64,000 nt of DNA from Aquipluma nitroreducens. GTDB taxonomy: Bacteria > Bacteroidota > Bacteroidia > Bacteroidales > Prolixibacteraceae. Position numbers and translations under genes: made by a program. The stretch spans positions 620,001 through 684,000 of the forward strand of contig NZ_AP018694.1 in NCBI RefSeq assembly GCF_009689585.1, read 5' to 3'. A model generated the notes under the pieces. It ran no database searches and had not been told where the DNA came from. It saw nothing but the letters and a program-made list of their open reading frames with translations. Below are positions 36,430 through 45,133 of the stretch, in pieces (within the stretch, counting starts at the first letter, position 1; each line of letters opens with the position of its first letter).

Positions 36430-36897
36430 TTACTTGATATCTAATGCTTTAATGATTTGATCGGTATGGTTTTTTGTATCTACTTTCTCAAAAATATCTT
36501 CAATAATTCCTGATTCGTTAATCACAAAGGTGGTACGCATAACTCCCATGTATTTTTTGCCGTACATACTTTTTTCGCCCCAAACACCATAAGCCTGAAG
36601 AATTTCTTTTTCAGTATCTGCAATCAGGTTAAACCCGAATTGGAACTTATCGGCGAACTTTTTGTGTGAAGCAACACTATCCGGACTAACACCAACAACC
36701 TCGTAGCCTTTGGCCAGCCAAGCCTGGTAATTATCATTCAGGTTGCACGATTCTGCGGTACAACCCGGAGTATTATCTTTCGGATAGAAGTACAAAATAA
36801 TCTTTTTACCCTTGAACGTTTCCAATGAAATGGTCTCATTGTTTTGATTCAGCCCATGAAATTCAGGAGCTTTATCACCTTTACTTAAAGATGTCAT
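36430..36897 (-). CDS. bcp: Thioredoxin-dependent thiol peroxidase (Bcp/PrxQ)
   Basis: 155-residue peroxiredoxin that reduces hydrogen peroxide and organic peroxides using thioredoxin. The peroxidatic cysteine lies in [20 protein letters not shown] near residue 46, and the second cysteine five residues later is the resolving cysteine of the atypical 2-Cys PrxQ class. [22 protein letters not shown] and [20 protein letters not shown] are family hallmarks. It is cytoplasmic and is the first gene of the bcp-recA transcript, which would link a peroxide defence enzyme with DNA repair. Confidence 0.95.
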   Translation of the reverse strand: MTSLSKGDKAPEFHGLNQNNETISLETFKGKKIILYFYPKDNTPGCTAESCNLNDNYQAWLAKGYEVVGVSPDSVASHKKFADKFQFGFNLIADTEKEILQAYGVWGEKSMYGKKYMGVMRTTFVINESGIIEDIFEKVDTKNHTDQIIKALDIK

Positions 36898-36920
36898 TAA
36901 TTGAATGTTTTTAAGTTAGA

Positions 36921-36928
36921 CAAATATA
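36921..36928 (-). promoter_or_regulatory. Possible -7 promoter element of bcp-recA
   Basis: TATATTTG on the minus strand matches TAnnTTTG and lies about 24 bases before the bcp ATG. No TTTG was found at the usual -33 distance. Confidence 0.4.
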
Positions 36929-37050
36929 CTTGAAATATTGATATGATTCGGACGTAACAAAACGTTGTTGATAAAATAAACCGGTTCAATCATATAGCGA
37001 CCTAGCTACATTTTTTGTAATTTTAAGGCCAAATCAAACATATACCGAAT

Positions 37051-37977
37051 ATGTTAATTCAATTCACAACAAGCATAAAAACAACCTTAATTCTCCTATT
37101 GTTTACAATTGGGGGATTAAATTCATATGCAGATATTTCATCTGATGAACTGATCCAAAATGACACGATTGCTACTATAAAACCACCAGTTTCTCAGTCT
37201 GAAGTATTTGTTATTCCTGAAAATGCAAGAAAGGCAGCGATCGATTTTCAGGTGAATTCAGAAATCAGCTACTTCAGTTTTAGTAATTTTGTAAAAGACG
37301 AATCCAGAAAAATATTTTACTCGGCCTGGCTGAAAGAAAAAGAGGTCAACAAGCTTTCGGCCCGAACCGACAGTTTGCGAAAATCGTACGCCGACTCTTC
37401 AGATGATCAGAAAGAAAAAATTTCGGCACTGATTTTAAAAGCAGAAGGACAAATGATGACCTTGAATGAAGAGATTCCTAATTTATACGAAAAAGCCCGA
37501 AGCGAGGAAAAACAGTATTGGCAATCCGCTTCATCAGACGAAAAGGCCAAGTTTCAGGAAAAAATCAAAATTTACCAGGATAGCATACAACAAGCAATTG
37601 CCGCTTTGAACAAACAAAAAGTACCCGACACGATTATGTATTACAAAGCAGAGTCGAAACCGGTCGCCAATACTGAACCAGCTACTTCAGTAACCTATAA
37701 AATCCAGGTTGGAGCCTTTAAAGGGAAATTACCCGACACTGCTGCCAAATCGATAAAAAAACTGGGGATGCTAAGAAAAGTAGAAAGTTACAAGGACGAA
37801 AAAGGTGTTACCGTTTATACAACTGGCAGTTTGAAGCGCTATCAGGAAGCCTTAACTTTACAAAGTCAGGTTAAATTGGAAGGAATAAAAAATGCATCAA
37901 TTGCTGCCTACAACAACGGGAAAAGAATTACGCTGGATGAAGCCCGCAAATTGAATAACGAGCAGGATAAGCCGTAA
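37051..37977 (+). CDS. SPOR-domain protein with coiled-coil region
   Basis: 308 residues with a signal peptide (TTLILLLFTIGGLNSYAD). The middle (residues about 95-200) is charged and helical, probably coiled coil (LSARTDSLRKSYADSSDDQKE, EEKQYWQSASSDEKAKFQEK). Residues about 215-290 form a SPOR-like domain: YKIQVGAFKGKLPDTAAKSIKKLG, then VYTTGSLKRYQEALTLQSQV. SPOR domains bind denuded peptidoglycan glycan strands, so an envelope or division-site role is likely. It is a single gene, about 140 bases upstream of clpS on the same strand. Confidence 0.72.
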   Translation: MLIQFTTSIKTTLILLLFTIGGLNSYADISSDELIQNDTIATIKPPVSQSEVFVIPENARKAAIDFQVNSEISYFSFSNFVKDESRKIFYSAWLKEKEVNKLSARTDSLRKSYADSSDDQKEKISALILKAEGQMMTLNEEIPNLYEKARSEEKQYWQSASSDEKAKFQEKIKIYQDSIQQAIAALNKQKVPDTIMYYKAESKPVANTEPATSVTYKIQVGAFKGKLPDTAAKSIKKLGMLRKVESYKDEKGVTVYTTGSLKRYQEALTLQSQVKLEGIKNASIAAYNNGKRITLDEARKLNNEQDKP

Positions 37978-38119
37978 CGAATTTTTAACTTGCCTATAAC
38001 AAAAAGCGACAGGAATTGTATTAGCTTTAGGGTATTTCAAGCACAAAACCCGAAATGTGATACAGGCAATCAGAGTACGAGGTTTTTCAATTTATTAAAA
38101 CGTATTTAATATCCAAATC

Positions 38120-38398
38120 ATGACACGAACAGCTCCACATAAAGAAAAAGATGAAGAACAGGATGTAGAGAACAAAAAAGAAAAATTTTTGGTTCTTCAC
38201 AACGACGACTACCACACGTTCGATTACGTGATCGATGCCTTAATAACTGTTTGTGAACACGATATGATTCAGGCTGAACAATGTACCCTTTTGGTTCATT
38301 ATAAAGGAAAATGCGACGTAAAGAAGGGAAGTTTTTCTTATCTTAGACCAATGAAAAATGCTCTGGTTCAAAAAGATCTCAGGGCAACCATTGATTAA
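38120..38398 (+). CDS. clpS: ClpS adaptor protein
   Basis: 92-residue ClpS, which delivers N-degron substrates to the ClpA-type unfoldase of ClpAP. The core FLVLHNDDYHTFDYVIDAL carries the NDD..T substrate-pocket signature. The following HDMIQAEQCTLLVHYKGKCDVKKGSF covers the pocket helix and the AAA+ contact. The N-terminal 23 residues are charged and unstructured, as in the family. No clpA or aat gene is in the window. The gene is 9 bases upstream of the NfeD gene, so it shares a transcript with the NfeD-FloA pair. Confidence 0.93.
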   Translation: MTRTAPHKEKDEEQDVENKKEKFLVLHNDDYHTFDYVIDALITVCEHDMIQAEQCTLLVHYKGKCDVKKGSFSYLRPMKNALVQKDLRATID

Positions 38399-38407
38399 TC
38401 CTGAACT

Positions 38408-38881
38408 ATGAACTTCCTGATCATTATTTTCCTGATTATTTTGGGTATTGTTTTATTGCTGATTGAGGTCACCATTTTGCCCGGAATAACCGTTGCCGGA
38501 GTCGGAAGTTTCCTTGTACTTGTTTACAGTGTTTACCTGGCATTCACCGACTATGGCCCGTTGGCAGGGTTTCTGACACTTGCTTTTGTGCTGATCGCTG
38601 CACCGTTACTTGTTTATAAGCTATTTAAAAGTAAAGCTGGAAAATCGATGGTGCTTAATGCAGTTCTTACCGGTCACACTAACGAAATTGATCCTGAAAA
38701 AGTAAAAGTTGGCGACATAGGAGTTACAATCGGCCGTTTAGCCCCGATGGGGAAAATAAAAGTGAACGATGAAGTAGTCGAAGTGCGATCAACCGGAACA
38801 TTTGTCAATCCGGGAGAACAAGTTAGAATCATTCACATTGAAAAATCACTGATTACAGTTGAACCTTTAAATATATCATAA
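38408..38881 (+). CDS. NfeD-family membrane protein
   Basis: 157 residues of the short NfeD type without a protease domain. Two or three N-terminal transmembrane helices ([60 protein letters not shown]) carry the [10 protein letters not shown] signature. The C-terminal OB-fold has [20 protein letters not shown] and [21 protein letters not shown]. NfeD proteins act with flotillin-like proteins in membrane microdomains. Its TAA stop overlaps the next ATG by one base (TAATG), which couples its translation to FloA. Confidence 0.92.
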   Translation: MNFLIIIFLIILGIVLLLIEVTILPGITVAGVGSFLVLVYSVYLAFTDYGPLAGFLTLAFVLIAAPLLVYKLFKSKAGKSMVLNAVLTGHTNEIDPEKVKVGDIGVTIGRLAPMGKIKVNDEVVEVRSTGTFVNPGEQVRIIHIEKSLITVEPLNIS

Positions 38882-39867
38882 TGGAGCAAATTCAAGGTCT
38901 TGGAGTATTTGGATTGATCATCGGGATTTTTATCCTCATGGTCATACTTTTGTATTATGTCCCGGTTGGACTGTGGTTTTCAGCCCTCGTGTCAGATGTG
39001 CGGATTTCACTGATTCAGCTCTTCCTGATGCGGTTTCGGAAAGTACCGCCATCAGTTATCGTTCGTGCCATGATCGAAGGCACAAAGGCTGGATTGGTAC
39101 TTAACCGCGATGAACTGGAAGCCCATTACCTGGCTGGTGGACATGTTGAAAAAGTGGTTCATGCCTTGGTTTCAGCGCAAAAAGCCAACATTGAGCTAAG
39201 TTTTAAAATGGCTACCGCCATTGACCTTGCCGGACGTGATGTTTTTCAGGCCGTACAAATGTCGGTAAACCCAAAAGTAATTGATACTCCTCCGGTAGCG
39301 GCAGTTGCCAAAGACGGAATCCAGCTGATTTGTAAAGCAAGGGTAACCGTTCGAGCCAATATTAAACAATTGGTTGGAGGTGCTGGCGAAGAAACTGTTC
39401 TCGCTCGTGTTGGCGAAGGTATTGTATCGTCCATTGGGTCGTCGCATACACACAAAGCCGTATTGGAAAATCCTGATTCGATCTCAAAAGTTGTATTGGG
39501 AAAAGGTTTGGATGCCGGAACCGCATTTGAAATTCTGTCCATCGACATTGCCGATATCGACATCGGCAAAAACATTGGGGCCGGATTGCAGATGGACCAG
39601 GCTGAAGCCGATAAAAACATTGCTCAGGCTAAAGCTGAAGAGCGTCGTGCAATGGCAGTAGCACTTGAACAGGAAATGAAAGCAAAAGCTCAGGAAGCAC
39701 GCGCCAAGGTGATTGATGCCGAAGCTCAAATCCCGATGGCCATTGCTGAAGCTTTCCGGAGTGGAAACCTGGGAATCATGGATTACATGAAATACAAAAA
39801 CATCATGGCTGACACTTCTATGCGTGAATCCATTTCAGCGGAGGAACAAAACAAGAAGAAGAAATAG
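38881..39867 (+). CDS. floA: Flotillin-like protein FloA
   Basis: 328-residue membrane-anchored scaffold that organises lipid microdomains at the inner membrane. It has an N-terminal membrane helix ([20 protein letters not shown]). A SPFH-like core follows, with [45 protein letters not shown] and [25 protein letters not shown]. The C-terminal helix is Ala/Glu-rich ([31 protein letters not shown]). It is translationally coupled to NfeD, the usual partner, and ends at a strong terminator shared with the convergent rhamnulokinase gene. Confidence 0.95.
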   Translation: MEQIQGLGVFGLIIGIFILMVILLYYVPVGLWFSALVSDVRISLIQLFLMRFRKVPPSVIVRAMIEGTKAGLVLNRDELEAHYLAGGHVEKVVHALVSAQKANIELSFKMATAIDLAGRDVFQAVQMSVNPKVIDTPPVAAVAKDGIQLICKARVTVRANIKQLVGGAGEETVLARVGEGIVSSIGSSHTHKAVLENPDSISKVVLGKGLDAGTAFEILSIDIADIDIGKNIGAGLQMDQAEADKNIAQAKAEERRAMAVALEQEMKAKAQEARAKVIDAEAQIPMAIAEAFRSGNLGIMDYMKYKNIMADTSMRESISAEEQNKKKK

Positions 39868-39900
39868 TGCGGACAGGACATGTCCTGTCCATACCTCTCA

Positions 39901-39935
39901 AAAAACCTTGTCGTTTTGCGACAAGGTTTTTTTTA
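39901..39935 (+). terminator. Bidirectional terminator between floA and rhaB
   Basis: A perfect stem AAAAAACCTTGTCG with its reverse complement and a 5-base loop (TTTTG). Eight T residues follow on the plus strand and a T-run also follows on the minus strand. It serves both convergent genes. Confidence 0.93.
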
Positions 39936-39956
39936 TGGAGTTTTCTCAAAGCTGAA

Positions 39957-41432
39957 TTACAGAGTTATCCTCAGATACCGGTTATAGGCTTCATCCCAAT
40001 CCAGTTCACCCGAAGGAATAAATCGTACCAATTCGCTCGAATTGGCAATAATTTGACGAATCTCAGTTAAAGAACCAACGTAACCCAATGCTTTCGCCTG
40101 AATCATGATATTCCCGATCGCTGTTGCTTCGGTAGGACCCGCAACAACATCCAGCCCAGTCGCATCGGCAGTTAGCTGGTTCAGGAAATGGTTATTGGCT
40201 CCACCACCAATGATATGAATCACTTCAATCGGCTGATCGGAAACATCGCGGATTTGTTCCAGCGTAAAACGGTATTTCAGCGCTAAACTATCGTAAATAC
40301 AGCGAATAACTTCGCCATGATTTTGCGGTGTTCCCTGTGCCGTTTGATAGCAAAAATCGCGTATAGCCTGAGTCATATCTCGTGGATTCAAAAACATGCT
40401 GTCATCCGGATTAATCAGGAATTGAAATGGTTCTGCTCTCCGGGCCAGTTCAACCATCGCGGGCCATGTGTATTTCATTCCCTCGGCCTCCCAAATGCGC
40501 TGAACTTCCTGAATAAGCCACATACCCATAATGTTTTTCAGGAAACGGGTTGTACCATTTACCCCACCCTCGTTGGTGAAATTGAGCTGGTGAGTTTGTG
40601 CTGAAATGTGAGGTTTCGGGCATTCGATTCCCATAAGCGACCAGGTACCGGAACTGATGTATGCAAAATTAGTCTCCGAACAAGGAGTAGAAACGATGGC
40701 TGAAGCGGTATCGTGTCCGGCAACAGCAATAACCGGAACCGATTTGCTGCCAGTTTCATTGGCTACTTCATTGGTAATATTTCCAAGAATAGTTCCTGGT
40801 AGAATAATCTCCTGAAGAATTTGTTTCGGAATTCCAGCTTTTTCGATCAACTCATAATTCCATTCGCATTTCCCCGGAACAATCATCTGGCTGGTACTGG
40901 CAATCGAAAATTCGCTCTTCTTTACTCCTGAAAACAAATAATTCAGCGCATCAGGCATAAAAAGTATGGAATCGGTGATTTCCAACAGCGACGACTGGTC
41001 TTTTACCATCGAGAACAACTGAAACAGGCTATTGAATTGCATAAACTGAATTCCGGTTTGCGCATAAACTTCTTCCTGCGGAACGATCTGAAACAAATCG
41101 TCCATCGAGGTATTGGTGCGCGAGTCGCGGTAAGCAAAAGGAAGTGAAATAATTAAACCTTCCTTATTCAGATGCACAAAATCGACGCCCCAGGTATCCA
41201 CCCCGATGGATTCAGGCTGGATTCCGTACTCTTTGACACACTTCTTCAGTCCGGCTTTCAATTCATTGAATAAGCTGAAAATATTCCAGAAATAATGCCC
41301 GTTAATCAACTGCATCTGGTTGGAAAACCGATGTATTTCAGTCAATTCGAGCGTATCATTAATTAAAGTTCCTAAAATGGCACGTCCGCTTGAAGCTCCC
41401 AGATCGAAAGCTAAAAAGTATTTTTTATTCAT
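39957..41432 (-). CDS. rhaB: Rhamnulokinase (RhaB)
   Basis: 491-residue FGGY-family kinase that phosphorylates L-rhamnulose to rhamnulose 1-phosphate. It has FLAFDLGASSGRAILGTL (nucleotide loop), GVDTWGVDFVHLNKEGLI, AYRDSRTNTSMDDLF, VAGHDTASAIVSTP, AYISSGTWSLMGIECP and IHIIGGGANNHFLNQLTADATG. The DLGASSGR start and the GTWSLMGIE motif distinguish rhamnulokinase from xylulokinase or glycerol kinase. No rhaA or rhaD is adjacent, so the rest of the pathway must be elsewhere. It would use rhamnose from pectins such as rhamnogalacturonan. Confidence 0.92.
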   Translation of the reverse strand: MNKKYFLAFDLGASSGRAILGTLINDTLELTEIHRFSNQMQLINGHYFWNIFSLFNELKAGLKKCVKEYGIQPESIGVDTWGVDFVHLNKEGLIISLPFAYRDSRTNTSMDDLFQIVPQEEVYAQTGIQFMQFNSLFQLFSMVKDQSSLLEITDSILFMPDALNYLFSGVKKSEFSIASTSQMIVPGKCEWNYELIEKAGIPKQILQEIILPGTILGNITNEVANETGSKSVPVIAVAGHDTASAIVSTPCSETNFAYISSGTWSLMGIECPKPHISAQTHQLNFTNEGGVNGTTRFLKNIMGMWLIQEVQRIWEAEGMKYTWPAMVELARRAEPFQFLINPDDSMFLNPRDMTQAIRDFCYQTAQGTPQNHGEVIRCIYDSLALKYRFTLEQIRDVSDQPIEVIHIIGGGANNHFLNQLTADATGLDVVAGPTEATAIGNIMIQAKALGYVGSLTEIRQIIANSSELVRFIPSGELDWDEAYNRYLRITL

Positions 41433-41514
41433 GAATTAGAATCTTAATAAGGTTACAAACAAAGAAACTCAATTTTGCAGCAAATGGAATCCTGTACTAT
41501 CCTGAAAACAAAAA

Positions 41515-41590
41515 AAGTGTCTAAAGTGAACTAAAGTTTGGAGTGCCTAAAGTTTAAAAATTCAATCCTTCAGTAATTCAATCCTTCAGT
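41515..41590. repeat. CTAAAGT word repeats and a 16-bp tandem duplication
   Basis: The gap between the CE15 and rhaB genes has CTAAAGT at 41521, 41531 and 41547. These are followed by two abutting copies of AATTCAATCCTTCAGT (41559-41574 and 41575-41590). The second copy touches the CE15 stop codon. Confidence 0.6.
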
Positions 41591-42861
41591 TACTTAAAGA
41601 ACTTATCGGCAAACTTGATATACTGCGTCCAGTCGTACGAAGTCAAATCATGTTTTCCGGAGCGGATATGGTAACCTATTGTGCCCATTACCGGATGGTC
41701 AACTTCAGGCATTTCTTTAATTGGCAATCCCTCAGAACCTAGTAATTGATAAACAGCAGAAGCATATTTCGCCGATAAAAATTCACCTCTCGGGTCCGAC
41801 CATTTGTCGCCTTCGGCGCTGGCCACATACAGAGGTCGTGGTGCGATTAAAGCTAAAAGCATGTGTTGATCGACTGGCAAATCGGCTTCATTATCGTTGA
41901 ATTTTTTAAAATTACCGCAAAACCAATGAGGGAAATTGGTATTTATAATCTGAACGGTTTCACCAAATTTACGCATCGAAAGCGCTGCTCCACCACAACC
42001 CGATTCGTTTGAAATAACCATCGCAAACCGCTGATCGTTAGCGCCAGCCCACAACGCAGTCTTGCCCAACCTTGAATGGCCTAAAACAGCTACCTTTTGA
42101 GAATCAACTTGCTCATCCTTCTCCAAATAATCCATCACCCGAGATAATCCCCAGGCCCAGGCTGCTATAGAGCCCCACTCGTCATATTTTGGGTGAGTTT
42201 GATTCGGCTGATAAAAAAACGGCTCGATTCCATCCGAAAAATCATTTCGGTCAGGATCAATATCACCGTAATACACGGTTACTAAACCGTACCCTGCTTT
42301 AATGATATTCTCGACCTGCCAGCTTTCTGAGTCACTGCCACGTGATTGCTCAGTTACGCGATTATTGATGATTCCAACAGAAGGATTATCATTGACCCAA
42401 GATTCGGTTAACCGAATATTTGGATCGCTATAAACGGTATGATTTCCGGAGAAATTATACGCCAGAAAAACCGGCGCTTTTCGTTGTGATTTGGGCAAAT
42501 ACATCAATACATTTACCTCCAGATTCCGGTCGTTTTTTTTGAAAAACAAGGATAATTGCTTGCGGATGGCTAAACCATTTATGGCATCATTTGATGTTTC
42601 CCAGACTTTCACATCCGATATTTCTAATTTCCCGGGAACCTTTCCGTAAACCTCTTCTGTAAATTTCTTCAAAATCTCCGGACGTTGCTTTTTATACCAA
42701 ACTTTGGCCGATTTCACCTTACCACCATTAAACCGGGTTAAAACATCGGGAAGTTTATATTCCGGAACATTCGCCTCATCATAAATCACATTCGGTTGTT
42801 GAGCCGGGGCATCCTTAAAAATCAGCAAGGAGAGAAAAACAAAAAATGCAATACATTTCAT
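41590..42861 (-). CDS. CE15-type glucuronoyl esterase, secreted
   Basis: 423 residues with a signal peptide (MKCIAFFVFLSLLIFKDAPAQ). It is an alpha/beta hydrolase of the bacterial CE15 type. The nucleophile serine is in VAVLGHSRLGKTALWAGAND near residue 260. QRFAMVISNESGCGGAALS follows, then a conserved WFCGNFKKF. The catalytic histidine is likely in EVDHPVMGTIGYHIRSG near residue 388. CE15 enzymes cleave ester bonds between glucuronoyl groups of xylan and lignin; bacterial members act more broadly on uronate esters. The label acetylxylan esterase is sometimes applied to this family. It stands between the butyrate kinase gene and rhaB, with no obvious operon partner. Confidence 0.82.
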   Translation of the reverse strand: MKCIAFFVFLSLLIFKDAPAQQPNVIYDEANVPEYKLPDVLTRFNGGKVKSAKVWYKKQRPEILKKFTEEVYGKVPGKLEISDVKVWETSNDAINGLAIRKQLSLFFKKNDRNLEVNVLMYLPKSQRKAPVFLAYNFSGNHTVYSDPNIRLTESWVNDNPSVGIINNRVTEQSRGSDSESWQVENIIKAGYGLVTVYYGDIDPDRNDFSDGIEPFFYQPNQTHPKYDEWGSIAAWAWGLSRVMDYLEKDEQVDSQKVAVLGHSRLGKTALWAGANDQRFAMVISNESGCGGAALSMRKFGETVQIINTNFPHWFCGNFKKFNDNEADLPVDQHMLLALIAPRPLYVASAEGDKWSDPRGEFLSAKYASAVYQLLGSEGLPIKEMPEVDHPVMGTIGYHIRSGKHDLTSYDWTQYIKFADKFFK

Positions 42862-42951
42862 GGTCTAGTGGTTTGAAGTTTCAATTCATAAAGATAAAAT
42901 CTTTACATCGAAATTAGCCCAAACGAATCACTGAAAAATGTAGGTTAACAC

Positions 42952-44031
42952 TTAATTCGGATAATCGAGCGGTTCAATTTCGCCAGTGGCCACTCGCAAA
43001 GCATTTAATGCCAATGCTTCCAATTCATCTTCGCCCGGATAAACATGAACTTCGGAGATGAATTCGACTTTCGAAGTAATAAATCGGGTAAGGTATTTAC
43101 TGTATGCCAAACCACCGGTGAGTAATATGGCGTCGACATAACCATTCAACACAACAGCCATTTCACCAATTGATTTGGCTACTTGATAGCCAAGGGCATC
43201 CTGTATTTTAATGGCCAATTCTTCGCCATCAGCGGCACGTTTTTCAACTTCCATCGCATCATTAGTTCCCAGATAGGCCACATAACCACCCTCACCAATC
43301 ACCATGCGGCGGATCTCATCTTTCTGGTATTTTTTACTGAAGCATAAATCAATCAACTGCCCGGCAGGCAAGGTTCCGCTGCGTTCCGGGCTGAATGGCC
43401 CTTCTCCATCTAAAGCATTGTTCACATCAATTACCTTTCCCTTGCAATGCGCACCAACCGAAATTCCTCCACCCAAATGTGCTACAATCAGATTTAGCTT
43501 TTCATATTTGCGCCCTATTTTTTTTGCATGAAGACGGGCTGTTGCTTTCTGGTTCAGTGCATGAAAAATCGAACGTCGTTCTAAAAGTGGATGGCCTGAA
43601 AAACGGGCAATTTCGTCCAGCTCATCAACAACAACCGGGTCGGCCACGTAAGCATGAGCTCCCGGAATCTGAAGCGCAATATAATCAGCAATAAGTGGCC
43701 CCAGATTACTGGCATGTTGTCCGTAAATTCCGGCTCGCGCATGTTTCAGCATCCGGTTATTCACCAGGTAAACACCCGATTTCAAAGAATAAGTCAATCC
43801 ACCCCGGCCAATAACATACTTGATCTTATCTACATCAAATCCTTCCTCAACCAGCGAATCGATAATCAGGCCTTTCCTGAATTCGAACTGATCGATGATA
43901 TTTTCATAGAGCGATAATTCTTCGATGGAGTGGCGCAACGTTTTTTTCAACTTGCATTCTCCTTCGAAATAAACAGCAAACTTGGTTGACGTTGAACCGG
44001 GATTAATAGCCAGAATTCGAATATCGCTCAT
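42952..44031 (-). CDS. buk: Butyrate kinase (Buk)
   Basis: 359-residue ASKHA-fold kinase that makes ATP from butyryl phosphate or branched acyl phosphates. Motifs are ILAINPGSTSTKFAVYFEGE (phosphate loop), VIGRGGLTYSLKSGVYLVN, YVADPVVVDELDEIARFSGHP and LIVAHLGGGISVGAHCKGKVIDVNNALDGEGPFSPERSG. The acetate kinase hallmark RYGFHGTSH is absent, which separates it from AckA. It starts 12 bases after the ptb stop and is the last gene of that pair. The combination points to fermentative production of butyrate, isobutyrate or isovalerate; which one cannot be told from sequence. Confidence 0.94.
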   Translation of the reverse strand: MSDIRILAINPGSTSTKFAVYFEGECKLKKTLRHSIEELSLYENIIDQFEFRKGLIIDSLVEEGFDVDKIKYVIGRGGLTYSLKSGVYLVNNRMLKHARAGIYGQHASNLGPLIADYIALQIPGAHAYVADPVVVDELDEIARFSGHPLLERRSIFHALNQKATARLHAKKIGRKYEKLNLIVAHLGGGISVGAHCKGKVIDVNNALDGEGPFSPERSGTLPAGQLIDLCFSKKYQKDEIRRMVIGEGGYVAYLGTNDAMEVEKRAADGEELAIKIQDALGYQVAKSIGEMAVVLNGYVDAILLTGGLAYSKYLTRFITSKVEFISEVHVYPGEDELEALALNALRVATGEIEPLDYPN

Positions 44032-44043
44032 GAATTGGATAAA

Positions 44044-44946
44044 TTAACTTAATAACGCTGCAAGAGCAATTGAGTTCAGTTTTGTTTGTATGCTGTCGCC
44101 TCTTGAAGACAACACAACAGGCACATTGGCGCCCATCACCACTGCTGCCTGATCGGCATAACACAGTTTAGTATTCGTCTTATAGAAAACATTTCCGGCA
44201 TCGATATTGGGGAATAGCAAGCAATCGGCGTCTCCGGCCACTTCTGAAGAAATACCTTTAATTTGAGCCGACTCCAGATCAATCGCCACATCCAACGCCA
44301 TTGGACCAAAAACCGTTGCTGGCTCAAACCGACCATCTTCAGCAGCTTTCATCACTTCAACAGCGTCGGTACACGAAACCAGCGAAGGTAAAACCTGCTC
44401 GGTTGGAGCAATTAGAGCTACTTTTGGATGGGTAATTCCCAAATCGACGGCCATTTTCGTTAAATACTGAACCATGGCTATTTTTTGCGGAATGGTAGGA
44501 TATGGAATAATAGCCACATCGCTAACAATTAGCAACTTGTGATAATTGGGATTATCAATCACCGAAACATGGCTTAGAATATTTCCCTGAGGCAATAATC
44601 CGGCTTCCTTATTAAGAATTGCCCTCATAAATTTATCGCTACTGATCAGGCCTTTCATCAAAATACTCCCCGAAATCTGTTTCACCTGATTAATTGCAAG
44701 CGTTGCTGCATCTTCTTCTGTTTCGGCATGAATGATTTGGAATGATTGATGATCAATCTGATGAGCCATACATAATCTAATGATCTCGTCGCGATTTCCG
44801 GTTACAACACCCGAAACAATTCCAAGCTTTATGGCTTCGAAAATAGCTTCAAGTGAATGTAAATCAACAGCATTTACAGCAATCAGAGTCCTTTTACGGA
44901 GCGATTTAGTATAAACGAATAAATCAGCTAAGCGTTCAAGTTTCAT
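44044..44946 (-). CDS. ptb: Phosphate butyryltransferase (Ptb)
   Basis: 300-residue phosphotransacylase of the PTA/PTB family. It converts butyryl-CoA or a related acyl-CoA plus phosphate to the acyl phosphate used by Buk. ILMKGLISSDKFMRAILNKEAGL, VSDVAIIPYPTIPQKIAMVQYL, VALIAPTEQVLPSLVSCTDAVEVMK and DCLLFPNIDAGNVFYKTNTKL are family hallmarks. It is followed by buk in a two-gene unit. A hairpin between ackA and this gene suggests the pair is transcribed separately from pta-hbd-ackA, although in the same direction. Confidence 0.94.
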   Translation of the reverse strand: MKLERLADLFVYTKSLRKRTLIAVNAVDLHSLEAIFEAIKLGIVSGVVTGNRDEIIRLCMAHQIDHQSFQIIHAETEEDAATLAINQVKQISGSILMKGLISSDKFMRAILNKEAGLLPQGNILSHVSVIDNPNYHKLLIVSDVAIIPYPTIPQKIAMVQYLTKMAVDLGITHPKVALIAPTEQVLPSLVSCTDAVEVMKAAEDGRFEPATVFGPMALDVAIDLESAQIKGISSEVAGDADCLLFPNIDAGNVFYKTNTKLCYADQAAVVMGANVPVVLSSRGDSIQTKLNSIALAALLS

Positions 44947-45041
44947 TCTAAGTAATTTATAAACACAAAATTATTATTTCAGTCCTGATTAATACGTAAC
45001 AAACATCAACAACTAAAATGTTTTTAAACCGCTGTAAAATA

Positions 45042-45073
45042 AAACGTCCGATGTTATTAAACACCGGACGTTT
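45042..45073 (-). terminator. Hairpin terminator after ackA
   Basis: A perfect 9-bp stem AAACGTCCG with its reverse complement, extendable inwards by imperfect pairs. On the minus strand TTTTATTTTA follows. It separates ackA from ptb-buk. Confidence 0.8.
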
Positions 45074-45133
45074 CAATATCTTCATAAGAAAAGAAGCCAA
45101 CTTATAATCTTTACTTCAGGCTGTCTAAATTGC

